DNA of 64,000 bases from Ceratodon purpureus (Eukaryota; Streptophyta; Bryopsida; Pseudoditrichales; Ditrichaceae). Of the stretch, positions 53,501-62,320 are shown one piece after another; within the stretch, counting starts at the first letter, position 1; each line of letters starts with the position of its first letter. The DNA is taken from assembly GCA_014871385.1 (NCBI GenBank), contig CM026429.1:1772554-1836553 (forward strand). The letters are read 5' to 3'. Position numbers and translations under genes: made by a program. The notes beneath the pieces are model-generated. The model worked only from the letters and a program-made list of their open reading frames with translations, did no database searches and was not told the DNA's origin.

Positions 53501-53507
53501 TCGGCAT
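44506..53507 (-). CDS. ParB-like motif plus permuted N4/N6 DNA-methyltransferase-like protein, multi-exon
   Basis: Exons I infer (high to low): 53507-53319, 50121-49459, 49296-49093, 48114-47698, 47401-46199, 45519-45214, 45115-44848, 44744-44506. All introns are phase 0 except the last; about 1162 aa. The N-terminus is basic (GRKKLK), then acidic (SEPENDDDG). At ~222-233 lies NVWDGNHRALAW, matching the DGNHR motif of ParB/sulfiredoxin-like nuclease folds. A ~500-residue middle part is unrecognised and ends in a basic patch (KRPPSKSGKKFHK). At ~912-920, VDLIICDTPDN sits where amino-methyltransferases have (D/S)PPY. At ~1060-1098, KSPAFMESMIEICTERGSAV then LDLTAGVGSS and RHILAMEED match the AdoMet-binding motif X/I end of N4/N6 enzymes, so the order is permuted (IV before I). 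DTPDN departs from DPPY, so activity is uncertain. The join of the first exon across a 3.2-kb intron is inferred from phase and splice sites only. Confidence 0.68.
45609..45622. repeat. 14-bp palindrome, exact copy (intron)
   Basis: TGGCGCCGGCGCCA in the intron between exons 46199 and 45519 of the ParB/methyltransferase-like gene. Confidence 0.95.
45834..45847. repeat. 14-bp palindrome, exact copy (intron)
   Basis: Second copy in the same intron, 225 bp from the previous one. Confidence 0.95.
48301..48314. repeat. 14-bp palindrome, one mismatch (intron)
   Basis: TGCCGCCGGCGCCA followed by TTTGG, in the intron between exons 49093 and 48114. A half-length TGGCGCCA occurs near 48,995 in the same intron. 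Confidence 0.9.
50706..50719. repeat. 14-bp palindrome, exact copy (array unit)
   Basis: TGGCGCCGGCGCCA preceded by CAGATGGTCA, first clear unit of the array. Confidence 0.95.
51336..51349. repeat. 14-bp palindrome, one mismatch (array unit)
   Basis: TGGCGCCGGCGCGA preceded by CAGATGGTCA. Confidence 0.9.
51903..51916. repeat. 14-bp palindrome, exact copy (array unit)
   Basis: TGGCGCCGGCGCCA preceded by CAGATGGTCA. Confidence 0.95.
52265..52278. repeat. 14-bp palindrome, three mismatches (array unit)
   Basis: TTGCGCCGACGCAA. The two outer changes are complementary, so outer palindromic symmetry is kept. Confidence 0.8.
52628..52641. repeat. 14-bp palindrome, one mismatch (array unit)
   Basis: TGGCGCCGGCGCAA preceded by CAGATGGTCA. 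Confidence 0.9.
52935..52948. repeat. 14-bp palindrome, exact copy (array end)
   Basis: TGGCGCCGGCGCCA in gggagat-P-ggtggg, the same context as the copy at 40868. Confidence 0.95.
53054..53067. repeat. 14-bp palindrome, one mismatch
   Basis: TGGCGCCGGCGTCA, about 250 bp inside intron 1 from the inferred first exon of the minus-strand gene. Confidence 0.9.
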
Positions 53508-53848
53508 TGTGAACCGCCACCTTGTAAACCGGATCACGGGATGCAGGACCACTGTCGCTATTCCGGGATATGGAGTGCTTCGCAGCTGACAAGTCATGGA
53601 TAAGCATGATTGACCTTTGTCCTATATATAGGACACCAGTAAGGGCCGTTGGCACCACAGTAAATGCCAAACGTAATACGCAACGGAAGCAACTACTCGT
53701 AGATCTCAACGTTAGAAACTATTCTGAGGCACAGCTTCTAGTTTATACGAAATCGGCAATTTGAATTGAACAGGTTAAAAACTGGCGACACTTTTCATCT
53801 CGACCGTTTCAATCGCGCACTTTCAACAGAACGATTAGAATTTGATTC
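53508..53848. promoter_or_regulatory. Shared divergent promoter region with a palindromic TATA
   Basis: About 340 bp (450 if the later Met is used) separate the inferred starts of the methyltransferase-like gene (minus) and the transposase/SWIM gene (plus). CCTATATATAGG at 53621-53632 is a perfectly palindromic TATA-type element that could serve either direction, about 115 bp from the minus-strand ATG and 217 bp from the plus-strand ATG. Confidence 0.5.
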
Positions 53849-56800
53849 ATGAGTCCGTTGCGAAGTCCTAACGACTGTATTAAGACCTGTATAAGTGCGA
53901 CGACATGGTGTCCGCAAATCTCATTCCACCGAACCAAACATAGAAGTTTGCAATTTACGATGGAACCACCAGCAGCTATACCGCGAGTTTTGAATTTAGC
54001 CTTAGCTGGAGGAACTGCGAGATTTGATTGCTCTGGTTACGGTGATTCAGTAGAAACCCAAGAGTCCGATCTAGGGGAGTATTTTAGCCTAAAAATCGGA
54101 ACATTGCATATTAAAAAATTTGATGTACATGGAGCACTCTGCGGTCGATTCTGGCCCGAAGAAAAGAATGGCCAAAAGATCTTCACGTTGCCTTTTACAG
54201 TAGATCATGGCGAAGTTTACCTAGTACATGGGGATCCTCAGATGGGAGTACTACCCCGGGAAGCGGAAATGCAACCAGATAATAAAGAGTATGACGAGCC
54301 TTTGGATTTCATTCTTTTGGAAGATACGTCCTGTGATAGCCCTTACAGCGAGGGGGGGTTTTCTTGTGGAAGTCCTGAGTTTCAAGGGGGCTCTGGTATG
54401 CGCAGGGCAGATGCTCCAGGTAGACGAAACCTCTGCCTCGAGGACTATCCAGTCGAGCCGATTGGTACCATGGATCCTCGGAGCACGGTGGTTGCACCCG
54501 GTTCCCCTGATGTAACAACTCCACAGCAGAGTCCCACGTCAAGCAATCGATCACAATCTCCCCCGTGCGGTCTGACTCCAGTAGAATCCCTGCAAGCGGA
54601 GTCGGAGGGTGAACTCCAGGCTCAATCTTGTAAGTCACCAAGCTCTCCTCCAAGTCAAAGGGCAACGGTAGCTGAGGACGAAGACTCGCCCTTTCCCGGT
54701 GCGTTCTCTATATATCCGAACTTAATGGATCTGCCTGGCAAGGGGTCCACTGGTGAGCTCGCGAGTCTCCCCCTTGTAGATTTCCCACACACAAAATGCA
54801 GGTATCTGCCGAGGGAGTATGACGGAAATCATATTTTCGAAGTTCCTCCAGTGACAGATGACGATTACATCACGACGGATTTATCTTTCGATGGGCATCC
54901 TTGGATAAAATCCAACAGCTACAATTCAGCACGGCTCAAGGACGCAGGGCTGCGTGTTCGAAAGAGTTTTTGTGCCGGAGCATTTGAATGTAGAAACAAA
55001 GATTGCCCCCATGTCGACCTCCATGGTGGACCAAACACACTATATTGGGATGGCCGATGTCATACAAGGCCAATTCCTGGAACAACGCCAACAGACAGCG
55101 ATTGGAGATGTTCCTTTTGTCATTTTACACCATATAGCGTACACCAGTGCAGCGCTGTTCTATGGATTATCAGCCATGAATCAGAGTTTCTAACGCGAGC
55201 GGTTGTGCACACCGGAACACACTCTCATCTCTCACCAGCAGGGCGAAGTCGGGGGGCGTATGTCAACATGACGGATACAATCCACAAGTTTTTAGATGAC
55301 CAGCCCTGGCTGCTGGCTGCACCAGGATGGGTAGGATTTCGATGTGCGCACAGGAACTTCTTTGATTTAGTAATGCAAAGCACAACAGTAGAAGAGAGGG
55401 AGATGCTGAACGAAGAAGACCTTGTCCGCATTCTAGAGGATGCACCACCTTTCCACGACAAGACTCGAGTAAAATATGTCGTCACTAAGTTCAGGTCTGA
55501 CCAAGAGCGCTGCATTTTGGCATTGAAGCGTTACTCCCGGTACTGTTACATTCAAGACAGTCATTTCCCTGGACAGTCAGATGAAGGCATCAAATTTGTA
55601 TTTAAGATGTCGACTGTTGGTGTCGGGAGCGGCGTGGATTTGGTAAGGCGAATGACTTCAGGAGATTTAAAGGATTCATTCGTAATGTTTGACCATGTTA
55701 AACGAATCCATCATTGGACAACAATGGCAGCCCATGTGTATGATCATAATCTTCAGCGGTTACTCACCATAGCGGTTTGTGAGATGAAGTTGGAGAACAC
55801 GGAAAATCAGATAAAATTTTGGAGGCTCCTCAATAGTGCAATACAAAAACGAGGGATGCCTAAACCAAAATTCAAGGGCTTCATGGCAGACGCTGCTCCG
55901 GCGAACTACAACGCTGTAAGGGCAGTTTACGGATTGGTGGAGGGGTTGGACGGAAATCCCGACGACGTTGACAATGATGTCCCCAACCCTGAACATCCTA
56001 TACTTAGAACGTGCTATTTCCACTTCGTGCAAAGCATCCGTGATCACACCAATAAGTGGGTTATGGAGAAGTTCCGAGTTCATCATGTCGAGATGTGCAA
56101 ACGATGGGCATTTGCACCAACAAACATGGAATTCCGACAGATTGCTGAAGAATTAGTAGATTGGTGGCAATCATCTGGAGCAGTACAAAAATGCAACGTC
56201 AAATTCATGCTTGCATGGAAAACGTGGTGGATGGCAAGGAGGACATTATTTGCTTATCACCACGTGAACGAACTTGATCTGGATTTAGAGAGCGAAGCAC
56301 TGATTCCAAGTACAAACTTATGCGAACCCGTCCACAGCTCCATGTGGGCAACATCTGCATGTGGATACAAGGTAAAAATGGATTTATACACCGTGTGTGC
56401 AGAGGACATGACCCGGTCATTACTCCAGCAACAATTCTGTCTAGCGGCCTTTAAAGGCCAACTCAAGGGTTCTGGTCCGTCGAAGGCTGACCTGTTGCTC
56501 AGAAGTGCAGCAAGGTCACACCGGCCAGAAAAAGTCGCAATGGCGGTGAAGGCAGCAGTGAAGGGAACTGAGTTCCATTCCAGAGGCGTCGGATTGGAAG
56601 GAGAGCTAGATAGGACTCAGAGCGTTAGAATCGGAGCAAGAATTGGTAGGCGAACTTCTGCCCGATCGCATCGACCCGATAAAGACAGCCGAACTATCAG
56701 AAGGCCGCTCAAAGATCAACCTATATCTACGCCGCCACCAAGGAAACGAAATGCCTCTGACGTAAATGTACATGAAGTCAGGGATCAAAGGCAGGGCACA

Positions 56801-58234
56801 TTCGCAGCATCAGCAAATCCGCTCAGCAACTCTACCGGGATGGCGCCGGCGCCAATTGGCACTGCATCAACAACAGTGGGAGGGCAATGGCAGAAGGGGA
56901 GTCCATACCAAGGGGGTCCCATGGTCGGCGTTACACCAACAATGAGCGATTTCAGGCTAAATCAACGTCAGAATCAGGCCACTGCGGTTTCAAATCCGGG
57001 CACTAAGAGGCTGCAGTCGCAAGCTGAGTCACAGATATTAGATCCCCATCACGATAGTGATTTTTACCCTGCTCCACAATATTATCCGCAAAGCACTATG
57101 TGGAGGGCCTCTTGCCTTCCGCCTTCTACTCAGCAATATCTTACAACTCAAATATTGTCATCATCCTTAAATCCTACCCATGAATCATACGTGGGGCAGT
57201 CCGGAATTCGAATCCCTGTTCCTAGACCAAACATCTCGCGGCAGAGTTATGGACATGGAAATCATTCCTTTTATGCACCTTCCAACTCAACGCATCAGAC
57301 AATTGTTCGTCCCGGAAACACACAATATCAACACCAGGAAACACTAGTCGCACAGCCTATACTGCAGTTCGGGAAGCCGGTCTTGGAAAGAGAAGTAGAC
57401 CACAATGAATGGGCAATCCGTAGATCCCTACCGGGGGAGGATCCCAAATGTTCAGCATACGTTGATCGAAATGGGAGATGGGAGTCTTGTGGTCGTCCTA
57501 TCAAAGGTAACTCGAATCTCAGTGTCGCTGCTCCATCTTTCTATGGCACATGTGAGATTCGTTTCACAAGGAGCTTCCAAATCTATTGGTTCTGTCCAAG
57601 ATCAGGGTGTGTGGGAAGCGACCATGTTCTCCACATGAGAGGAGGAAAACCGCCAAAACTTCCAAGGGTCTGGCCAGTTGATATGGGTACGAAGGTCAGT
57701 ACCTCAGAGGCCAATGAGCTGGGTAGAGCAGGATTCCTTTTGGTAGATGATGCTTCAGTTGAGGAGCAACTCAAACTCCAACAAATTGAGTTTGCAAGTA
57801 ACGTCTCTCCAATGAATCCGCTAAGAAGACCCCCTCGGAGGGCCGGGAAGAAAGTGAATCGGAGATCATTGACAGACAGTGGGGAGTCCAGAAGGGATAA
57901 CGGGTTACGGATGGTTGCACAGGTTCGGATACTGAGTCAATGCAAGGAGGATTCTGTTTACACGTTCAATTTGCACACTGTGTCAACGACTACGAACAAA
58001 TCTGTAAATTACGTAATCACCATCAGTGAAACGCCGTCATGTACTTGTCCATTCTTTGTAAACAGCGTGTCAGACCACAAGCCTGGTCATTTTTACATGA
58101 CTTGTAAGCATATGTACCACATTTACAACCGGGTGCTCGGAGTACCGCTCACTGATGAGCGGCCACACCAGGCAACATTGAGTCGAGCTGAAGTGGAGGA
58201 TATAATGAAGAGTTGGAGACCTACTCCAACGTGA
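53849..58234 (+). CDS. MULE-like transposase core with C-terminal SWIM zinc finger (1461 aa)
   Basis: A single uninterrupted ORF. Start is the first ATG; MEPPAAIPR at 53960 (residue 38) is an alternative. After a Ser/Pro-rich N-terminal third comes a Cys/His cluster at ~374-450 (FECRNKDCPH, then CSFCHF, ending HTGTHSH) resembling WRKY-GCM1/FLYWCH-type DNA-binding zinc folds of Mutator-like transposases. The DDE-like core follows: an Asp in VMFDHVKRIHH (~615), then hydrophobic strands, then FMADAAPANYNAVRAVYG (Asp ~681), then CYFHFVQSIRDH (~724). A basic/Gln-Pro-rich linker leads to CTCPFF...CKH (C1398, C1400, C1419, H1421), a SWIM finger. In the family such proteins bind element ends or act as domesticated regulators. 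The third acidic residue is not certain. I see no terminal inverted repeats around it. Confidence 0.78.
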   Translation: MSPLRSPNDCIKTCISATTWCPQISFHRTKHRSLQFTMEPPAAIPRVLNLALAGGTARFDCSGYGDSVETQESDLGEYFSLKIGTLHIKKFDVHGALCGRFWPEEKNGQKIFTLPFTVDHGEVYLVHGDPQMGVLPREAEMQPDNKEYDEPLDFILLEDTSCDSPYSEGGFSCGSPEFQGGSGMRRADAPGRRNLCLEDYPVEPIGTMDPRSTVVAPGSPDVTTPQQSPTSSNRSQSPPCGLTPVESLQAESEGELQAQSCKSPSSPPSQRATVAEDEDSPFPGAFSIYPNLMDLPGKGSTGELASLPLVDFPHTKCRYLPREYDGNHIFEVPPVTDDDYITTDLSFDGHPWIKSNSYNSARLKDAGLRVRKSFCAGAFECRNKDCPHVDLHGGPNTLYWDGRCHTRPIPGTTPTDSDWRCSFCHFTPYSVHQCSAVLWIISHESEFLTRAVVHTGTHSHLSPAGRSRGAYVNMTDTIHKFLDDQPWLLAAPGWVGFRCAHRNFFDLVMQSTTVEEREMLNEEDLVRILEDAPPFHDKTRVKYVVTKFRSDQERCILALKRYSRYCYIQDSHFPGQSDEGIKFVFKMSTVGVGSGVDLVRRMTSGDLKDSFVMFDHVKRIHHWTTMAAHVYDHNLQRLLTIAVCEMKLENTENQIKFWRLLNSAIQKRGMPKPKFKGFMADAAPANYNAVRAVYGLVEGLDGNPDDVDNDVPNPEHPILRTCYFHFVQSIRDHTNKWVMEKFRVHHVEMCKRWAFAPTNMEFRQIAEELVDWWQSSGAVQKCNVKFMLAWKTWWMARRTLFAYHHVNELDLDLESEALIPSTNLCEPVHSSMWATSACGYKVKMDLYTVCAEDMTRSLLQQQFCLAAFKGQLKGSGPSKADLLLRSAARSHRPEKVAMAVKAAVKGTEFHSRGVGLEGELDRTQSVRIGARIGRRTSARSHRPDKDSRTIRRPLKDQPISTPPPRKRNASDVNVHEVRDQRQGTFAASANPLSNSTGMAPAPIGTASTTVGGQWQKGSPYQGGPMVGVTPTMSDFRLNQRQNQATAVSNPGTKRLQSQAESQILDPHHDSDFYPAPQYYPQSTMWRASCLPPSTQQYLTTQILSSSLNPTHESYVGQSGIRIPVPRPNISRQSYGHGNHSFYAPSNSTHQTIVRPGNTQYQHQETLVAQPILQFGKPVLEREVDHNEWAIRRSLPGEDPKCSAYVDRNGRWESCGRPIKGNSNLSVAAPSFYGTCEIRFTRSFQIYWFCPRSGCVGSDHVLHMRGGKPPKLPRVWPVDMGTKVSTSEANELGRAGFLLVDDASVEEQLKLQQIEFASNVSPMNPLRRPPRRAGKKVNRRSLTDSGESRRDNGLRMVAQVRILSQCKEDSVYTFNLHTVSTTTNKSVNYVITISETPSCTCPFFVNSVSDHKPGHFYMTCKHMYHIYNRVLGVPLTDERPHQATLSRAEVEDIMKSWRPTPT
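56841..56854. repeat. 14-bp palindrome, exact copy inside a coding region
   Basis: TGGCGCCGGCGCCA within the transposase/SWIM ORF, read in frame as part of Met-Ala-Pro-Ala-Pro-Ile (codons starting one base earlier). It is the only copy inside an exon. Confidence 0.95.
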
Positions 58235-58589
58235 ATAATCGACTACCAATCCTTTCATATGAAAGCGGTGGTTGTCGACTTTAGTCGTTCTCGCAGGCAT
58301 GGACATAGCTGCACAGTCTACAAGTTTAATAGATCAAACAGCAAAGTCATGATGCAACTCTTCGAGTTTGAAGTTTGAAGTACAAATTTTGAACTGATAG
58401 TTTGAAGTACAAATTTTGAACGATTTTTGCTTTTCCGAATATACAATTAAATAAACGACGATGTCGTCATTATATCTCTTGCATAAGGCGGCGGAAACTT
58501 ACTGTCTTTAATTCTGAATCAGTGACCCTGGACTGAGATTTCATGGGCAGTTTCAAATTTGTAAAAATAACGGCCATAATCCTCTCAAA

Positions 58590-58603
58590 TGGCGCTGGCG
58601 CCA
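58590..58603. repeat. 14-bp palindrome, one mismatch
   Basis: TGGCGCTGGCGCCA, flanked by CAAA and TTTG so that symmetry extends to 22 bp. It lies 182 bp upstream of the ATG at 58785 and ~80 bp upstream of the TATA box. Confidence 0.92.
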
Positions 58604-58684
58604 TTTGAATGAAGCTCCAATAGCGAGGCCACTGTTCAATTATGCTGCTTAAGATGAATGTTGAGACGCGTTCCGAATGAACCC

Positions 58685-58693
58685 TATAAATAG
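58685..58693 (+). promoter_or_regulatory. TATA box of the first RING-like gene
   Basis: TATAAATAG, 92 bp upstream of the ATG at 58785 and downstream of the palindrome. Confidence 0.55.
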
Positions 58694-58784
58694 TGTAGCA
58701 ACTCTTCGCAGACAAGTTATCAACGCTTCAAGCGAGTAGGATTTAGATCATTTCGTCTTAGCCAGTGTTGCTTCCAGCTCCGTC

Positions 58785-59868
58785 ATGTCGTCGATTGCTT
58801 TGTCCCAGTTTGGTACGCACTACTCTAGGATAACGTCCATCTGTTACCACAAACATTTGATTGCAACAGAGTCGAAGAGAAAGCTAGATATGTCAGAGGA
58901 GAAATTGAGGAAATTGAAAGAGGAATTTGCGGTGGAGGGGTCCTCGTATACTGAGGAAGGCGGTTGTTTCAACGCCCTCGCTGAGGCGGAGGCTATTCTC
59001 CGTGACACCCACTCACGTTTCTTAGTGTGCTACGAGTCTGTAAAGGATGCAGTTGTGGACGCAGCCATGATTGATAATGCTACAGCTGACCCAGCAGTCC
59101 GATTTGAGACAAGGGCGAACGTGATTGGACTGCGAGAGAAGATGAGACAGTTGAGGGAGGACCGAGCTCGGGCAGAGTCGACACTCCGCAACATGGATGG
59201 GTATGGTTCTTACCGTTCCGTTATTGTCTTACTACTCGAGGCAGAGCGTGAAACTGATATCGTGCGCGCGGAGTGGCATGAGATTGAAGCTGATCAGTCC
59301 CTTACCATTGAAATTCTACGTCGCTATAGCGAACACACACAGTTAACACTCTCGTCCGGAGTTGTACACCCGAGTAGCATTGCTGAAGGGGACACTCGAC
59401 GATGCGAGATGTGCGGAACTGGATTTCCGGCAGCCGAAGTGATTCCTACACCGTGCGGGCACTATTACCATTTGTTTTGTCTCGCAATCCGAGTTGCAGT
59501 AGATCCGGAATGCAGTAACGCTGAATGCAGCCTCCCTTTCCCAATCCCGTGGATGCAAACCTTCGGGTTTCCATCCATTCTACTATCGGAAAACAGCACG
59601 GAGGCAATACAGAGTTCCTCCTCCTCAGAGGAAGAAATTGCTGCCGGTAAGGTCTTAACCTAAGGTCGACGCTGTTTGAATCCTATTTAATTATATATTC
59701 GGAACTCTAGAGACAATGATGCTGATGTTGTGTGTATTTTCATCCTTTCATGTAGCCGACGACAGTGGAGATATTGGTGCAAATGAGCTGGGAACACAAG
59801 AGGTAGAAAGTCCTGCACAAGGAAATTCCTCACCAACACCGCTCCAAAAACGACCTAGGGTCCAATAG
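58785..59868 (+). CDS. Coiled-coil protein with C-terminal RING-like zinc finger, paralogue A
   Basis: Exons 58785-59646 and 59756-59868 (G|GTAAGG ... TGTAG|CC) encode 324 aa. The N-terminal two-thirds are Glu/Arg/Leu-rich helical coiled coil (SRFLVCYESVKDA; ETRANVIGLREKMRQL; ERETDIVRAEWHEIEAD). Next is a cysteine/histidine module at ~205-250: RRCEMCGTGFPAAEV, then CGHYYHLFC, then CSNAEC, i.e. C-x2-C-x12-C-x-H-x2-H-x2-C...C-x4-C. This resembles RING-H2 (ubiquitin-ligase type) with unusual last spacing. The tail is acidic, then basic, ending TPLQKRPRVQ (probable NLS). It is paralogous to the gene at 62570. A palindrome and TATA box lie upstream. An E3-ligase role is inferred only from the zinc pattern. 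Confidence 0.78.
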
Positions 59869-60239
59869 ATTTTATGTTGGGATAGATTGTAAGTCTGGAA
59901 GAACACAGAAGCGGCCGTAGTTTTGTCAAAAATGGCTATCGGATGCACCACAATTACGGATTGTTACTTAGAATGAAGCATTTGCTAGTATCTGCAACAT
60001 CAGATTGGTTGCGGATTTTTTGTGAATACTCGATATAGAATGGAGAACATATGTGAAGATAGATGGCTTTAAGATATCATAATGTAACGGATCAAATAAT
60101 ATAACAGCTCATTCTGTCATCATGAGATTAGCTCTATCAATTAATTGAGGACCTAGATGAAATTCACACAAACTCAGAGCTCTTGTACAATCCCAAATTC
60201 TGAAATAGAAATTGCAGCATCTTGCTCGCTGCCGTGGAA

Positions 60240-60253
60240 TGGCGCCGGCGCGG
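60240..60253. repeat. 14-bp palindrome, two mismatches
   Basis: TGGCGCCGGCGCGG; the left half and centre are intact. Confidence 0.85.
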
Positions 60254-60293
60254 ACTGATACATAGTTGGAGCAAATGACTTCATCGAACCGAT

Positions 60294-60307
60294 TGGCGCC
60301 GGCGTCA
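60294..60307. repeat. 14-bp palindrome, one mismatch
   Basis: TGGCGCCGGCGTCA, same form as at 53054. Confidence 0.9.
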
Positions 60308-60530
60308 AGTGAGACTACTCAAATATTCTGGTAACCGTTGTTGCATTGAAGTCTAAAGGAAAGGGCATAAACGAATCGGTGCACTTAAAACGGTACAAAT
60401 GCCGTACTGCATCACCATAAGCCACAAAGATCCGACATTTTGATTTCCATTATGCGAATCACACAACCCTTTACGACGATAAGTGAATTTTCATACAGCG
60501 AACGACAATAAATCTTTAGCTGCACAGACA

Positions 60531-61535
60531 ATGTGGATGGTCATTCAATCAATTCATATATTCTCTACTTTAATCATGAGTATGGTCATACAGAATTTCG
60601 TAAAGGCTTACCGTCCGGATCCCCCTAGTCCGATAGAAATCGCAAATGTAACACCGAATAACGTAACAATTTACTGTACTGAGAAAGATTCTATAACTGG
60701 GGAGACTCGGCAACAAAACATAATAAACAGTAAAATTTTGAAGAATTCTGTTGTGCAGGTTCGCATTGCGAATCTGGATGACTATGATTTGGCAGACTTT
60801 GGAGAAAGTCAGTATTGTGAGTTTGAGATGTTGTATAGAGGATACAATTGTGCGATCTTATGGAGTACTGACAAGCTCTGTGTTTGGGAAAATCCTGAGG
60901 TTGTGCTCGAACGAAACCGATATTCGGAGCCACACCCCCCAAATTGTCCAATATGTGACGAGAAAGCGATGCTAGGCCACCAGCAGTGTCGATGGAGAGT
61001 TGAGAAAGATGGAGTTTATGTTTCTCAGTATGACATACATCGAGGACGCCATCGATTTGTAAAAAAAGCTGATTGGGATGAGGAATTCCTTTCCGAGGAG
61101 CTAGTCAATGAGTACAACATATCGATTCGGAATAATCTTGAGCATGAGCTGATATTATCTGGGCAAACCGCAGAGGGCACAAAAGGATTGCTCACCCTGC
61201 TCCCTCGGAAAACTGCTAAATTTTCGTTAGTTCGTGGAATAGACGACGAATTTCTTTACACCTGGATCTGTCATTTCCGAGTTGCCAAAACCGGTGCCTA
61301 CCGCAATGGAGTGGTTCTCTGGATTCCACCTCCATACGACAGTCTCTCCCCTATTCGATGTATTGATTGTTCTTGGAAAGTCGACTCCAATGGTATTTGG
61401 CTAGATTCCAGCGGCTGCGGTCGAGTTGGACCAAGCTGGATAAAAATGCATGATTGGCTATTTCATGAGCGCGACTCAGTTGAAAAGTACAGTAAACCAA
61501 GCAAAAGACCGAGACGTGAACACCAAGAACTATGA
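60531..61535 (+). CDS. 334-aa protein with an internally repeated Cys/Trp module and KRPRR tail
   Basis: Uninterrupted ORF. The first ATG is at 60531 (MWMVIQSIHIF); the frame further upstream has only a GTG. The N-terminus has a hydrophobic stretch (VIQSIHIFSTLIMSMVI) that may be a signal or membrane segment, or may be untranslated if a later Met is used. Two similar modules follow, each starting VTIYC/ISIRNN and ending in a Cys/Trp motif: NCPICDEKAMLGHQQCRWRV..DGVYV (~145-175) and PIRCIDCSWKV..NGIWL (~280-300). The tail SKRPRREHQEL is a likely nuclear signal, as in its neighbours. I do not recognise the family; a duplicated beta-rich domain with a possible metal site is the most I can say. 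Confidence 0.65.
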   Translation: MWMVIQSIHIFSTLIMSMVIQNFVKAYRPDPPSPIEIANVTPNNVTIYCTEKDSITGETRQQNIINSKILKNSVVQVRIANLDDYDLADFGESQYCEFEMLYRGYNCAILWSTDKLCVWENPEVVLERNRYSEPHPPNCPICDEKAMLGHQQCRWRVEKDGVYVSQYDIHRGRHRFVKKADWDEEFLSEELVNEYNISIRNNLEHELILSGQTAEGTKGLLTLLPRKTAKFSLVRGIDDEFLYTWICHFRVAKTGAYRNGVVLWIPPPYDSLSPIRCIDCSWKVDSNGIWLDSSGCGRVGPSWIKMHDWLFHERDSVEKYSKPSKRPRREHQEL

Positions 61536-61643
61536 TACATCGAGGTCTTTCTCGGCAGTGCGCCCATTAATATAAATCAAATTTCTTCACCGGAACAGAT
61601 CGGTCAACATAAATTGAGAATGGGAAGTAGTCTAAGTAGATGA

Positions 61644-61657
61644 TGGCGCCGGCGCCG
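61644..61657. repeat. 14-bp palindrome, one mismatch
   Basis: TGGCGCCGGCGCCG, about 110 bp beyond the stop codon of the 334-aa gene. Confidence 0.92.
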
Positions 61658-62047
61658 TTTCCACTTCAAGAATTTGCTTTCCGTTTCTTCTTTTATTCTT
61701 CTTCATAACATGCGATTCTTTCTTAGAAATTTCAAAACAAATAACTTTATTTCATCCGGCTAATTGGTATATTTACTTTTATCAAAGATGAGTGAGTGAC
61801 AAGCCAAAGTTAAAGAATGTAGTGATTACACGATAAGGGTGCTAATTTACTATTATACTATCCTCGTTAGTAAAAGGAGACAATTTAGCTGAAGTTAACG
61901 TTCGAGATAGCAAATGACTTCAATACCAAGGATTTGATAATGGCGATCCATCATAGTCAGTGTACATACCACCATCCCCAGTATTTGCGAAACTTCTAAC
62001 TCTTGAAACTTAATAAATCCCAAATAGATTTTAACTTCACCTTGATT

Positions 62048-62061
62048 TGGCGCTGGCGTCA
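62048..62061. repeat. 14-bp palindrome, two mismatches
   Basis: TGGCGCTGGCGTCA. Confidence 0.85.
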
Positions 62062-62320
62062 TCTGGTGCTCGAGATTGATTTCCTGACACGTCCCGTTGG
62101 AGGCATTAAATGAACTCCCTAAACTGTACAACCACCGGCTGCTTTGTTAAAAAATCTTGGAAAATATAACCATCAGTAATATGGCAGAATTATTAATGAT
62201 GCCGTAAGTACTTCTCGTCGGATTTTAAAAATGCCGTTAGTGCTTCTCGCCGGACAGCGTATTGCAGTTCGAATTTGCAAAGGGCTTACTAGGTTGTTAA
62301 ATGACAAGCTAATGGTCGAA

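Larger units (their letters stand above)
58235..58784. other. Spacer / promoter of the first RING-like gene
   Basis: Holds a 26-bp direct repeat (GTTTGAAGTACAAATTTTGA twice, about 58,368-58,422), a palindrome at 58590 and a TATA box at 58685. Confidence 0.7.
59869..60530. other. Spacer / promoter of the 334-aa gene
   Basis: Contains two diverged palindromes (60240, 60294) 54 bp apart, 237-291 bp upstream of the next ATG. No ORF is supported. Confidence 0.6.

Noticed and set aside
53849..58234. FAR1/FHY3 assignment for the transposase/SWIM ORF
   Set aside because: SWIM and MULE-like core are shared, but length, N-terminal extension and Cys/His cluster do not match a typical FAR1-family protein closely enough to name it.
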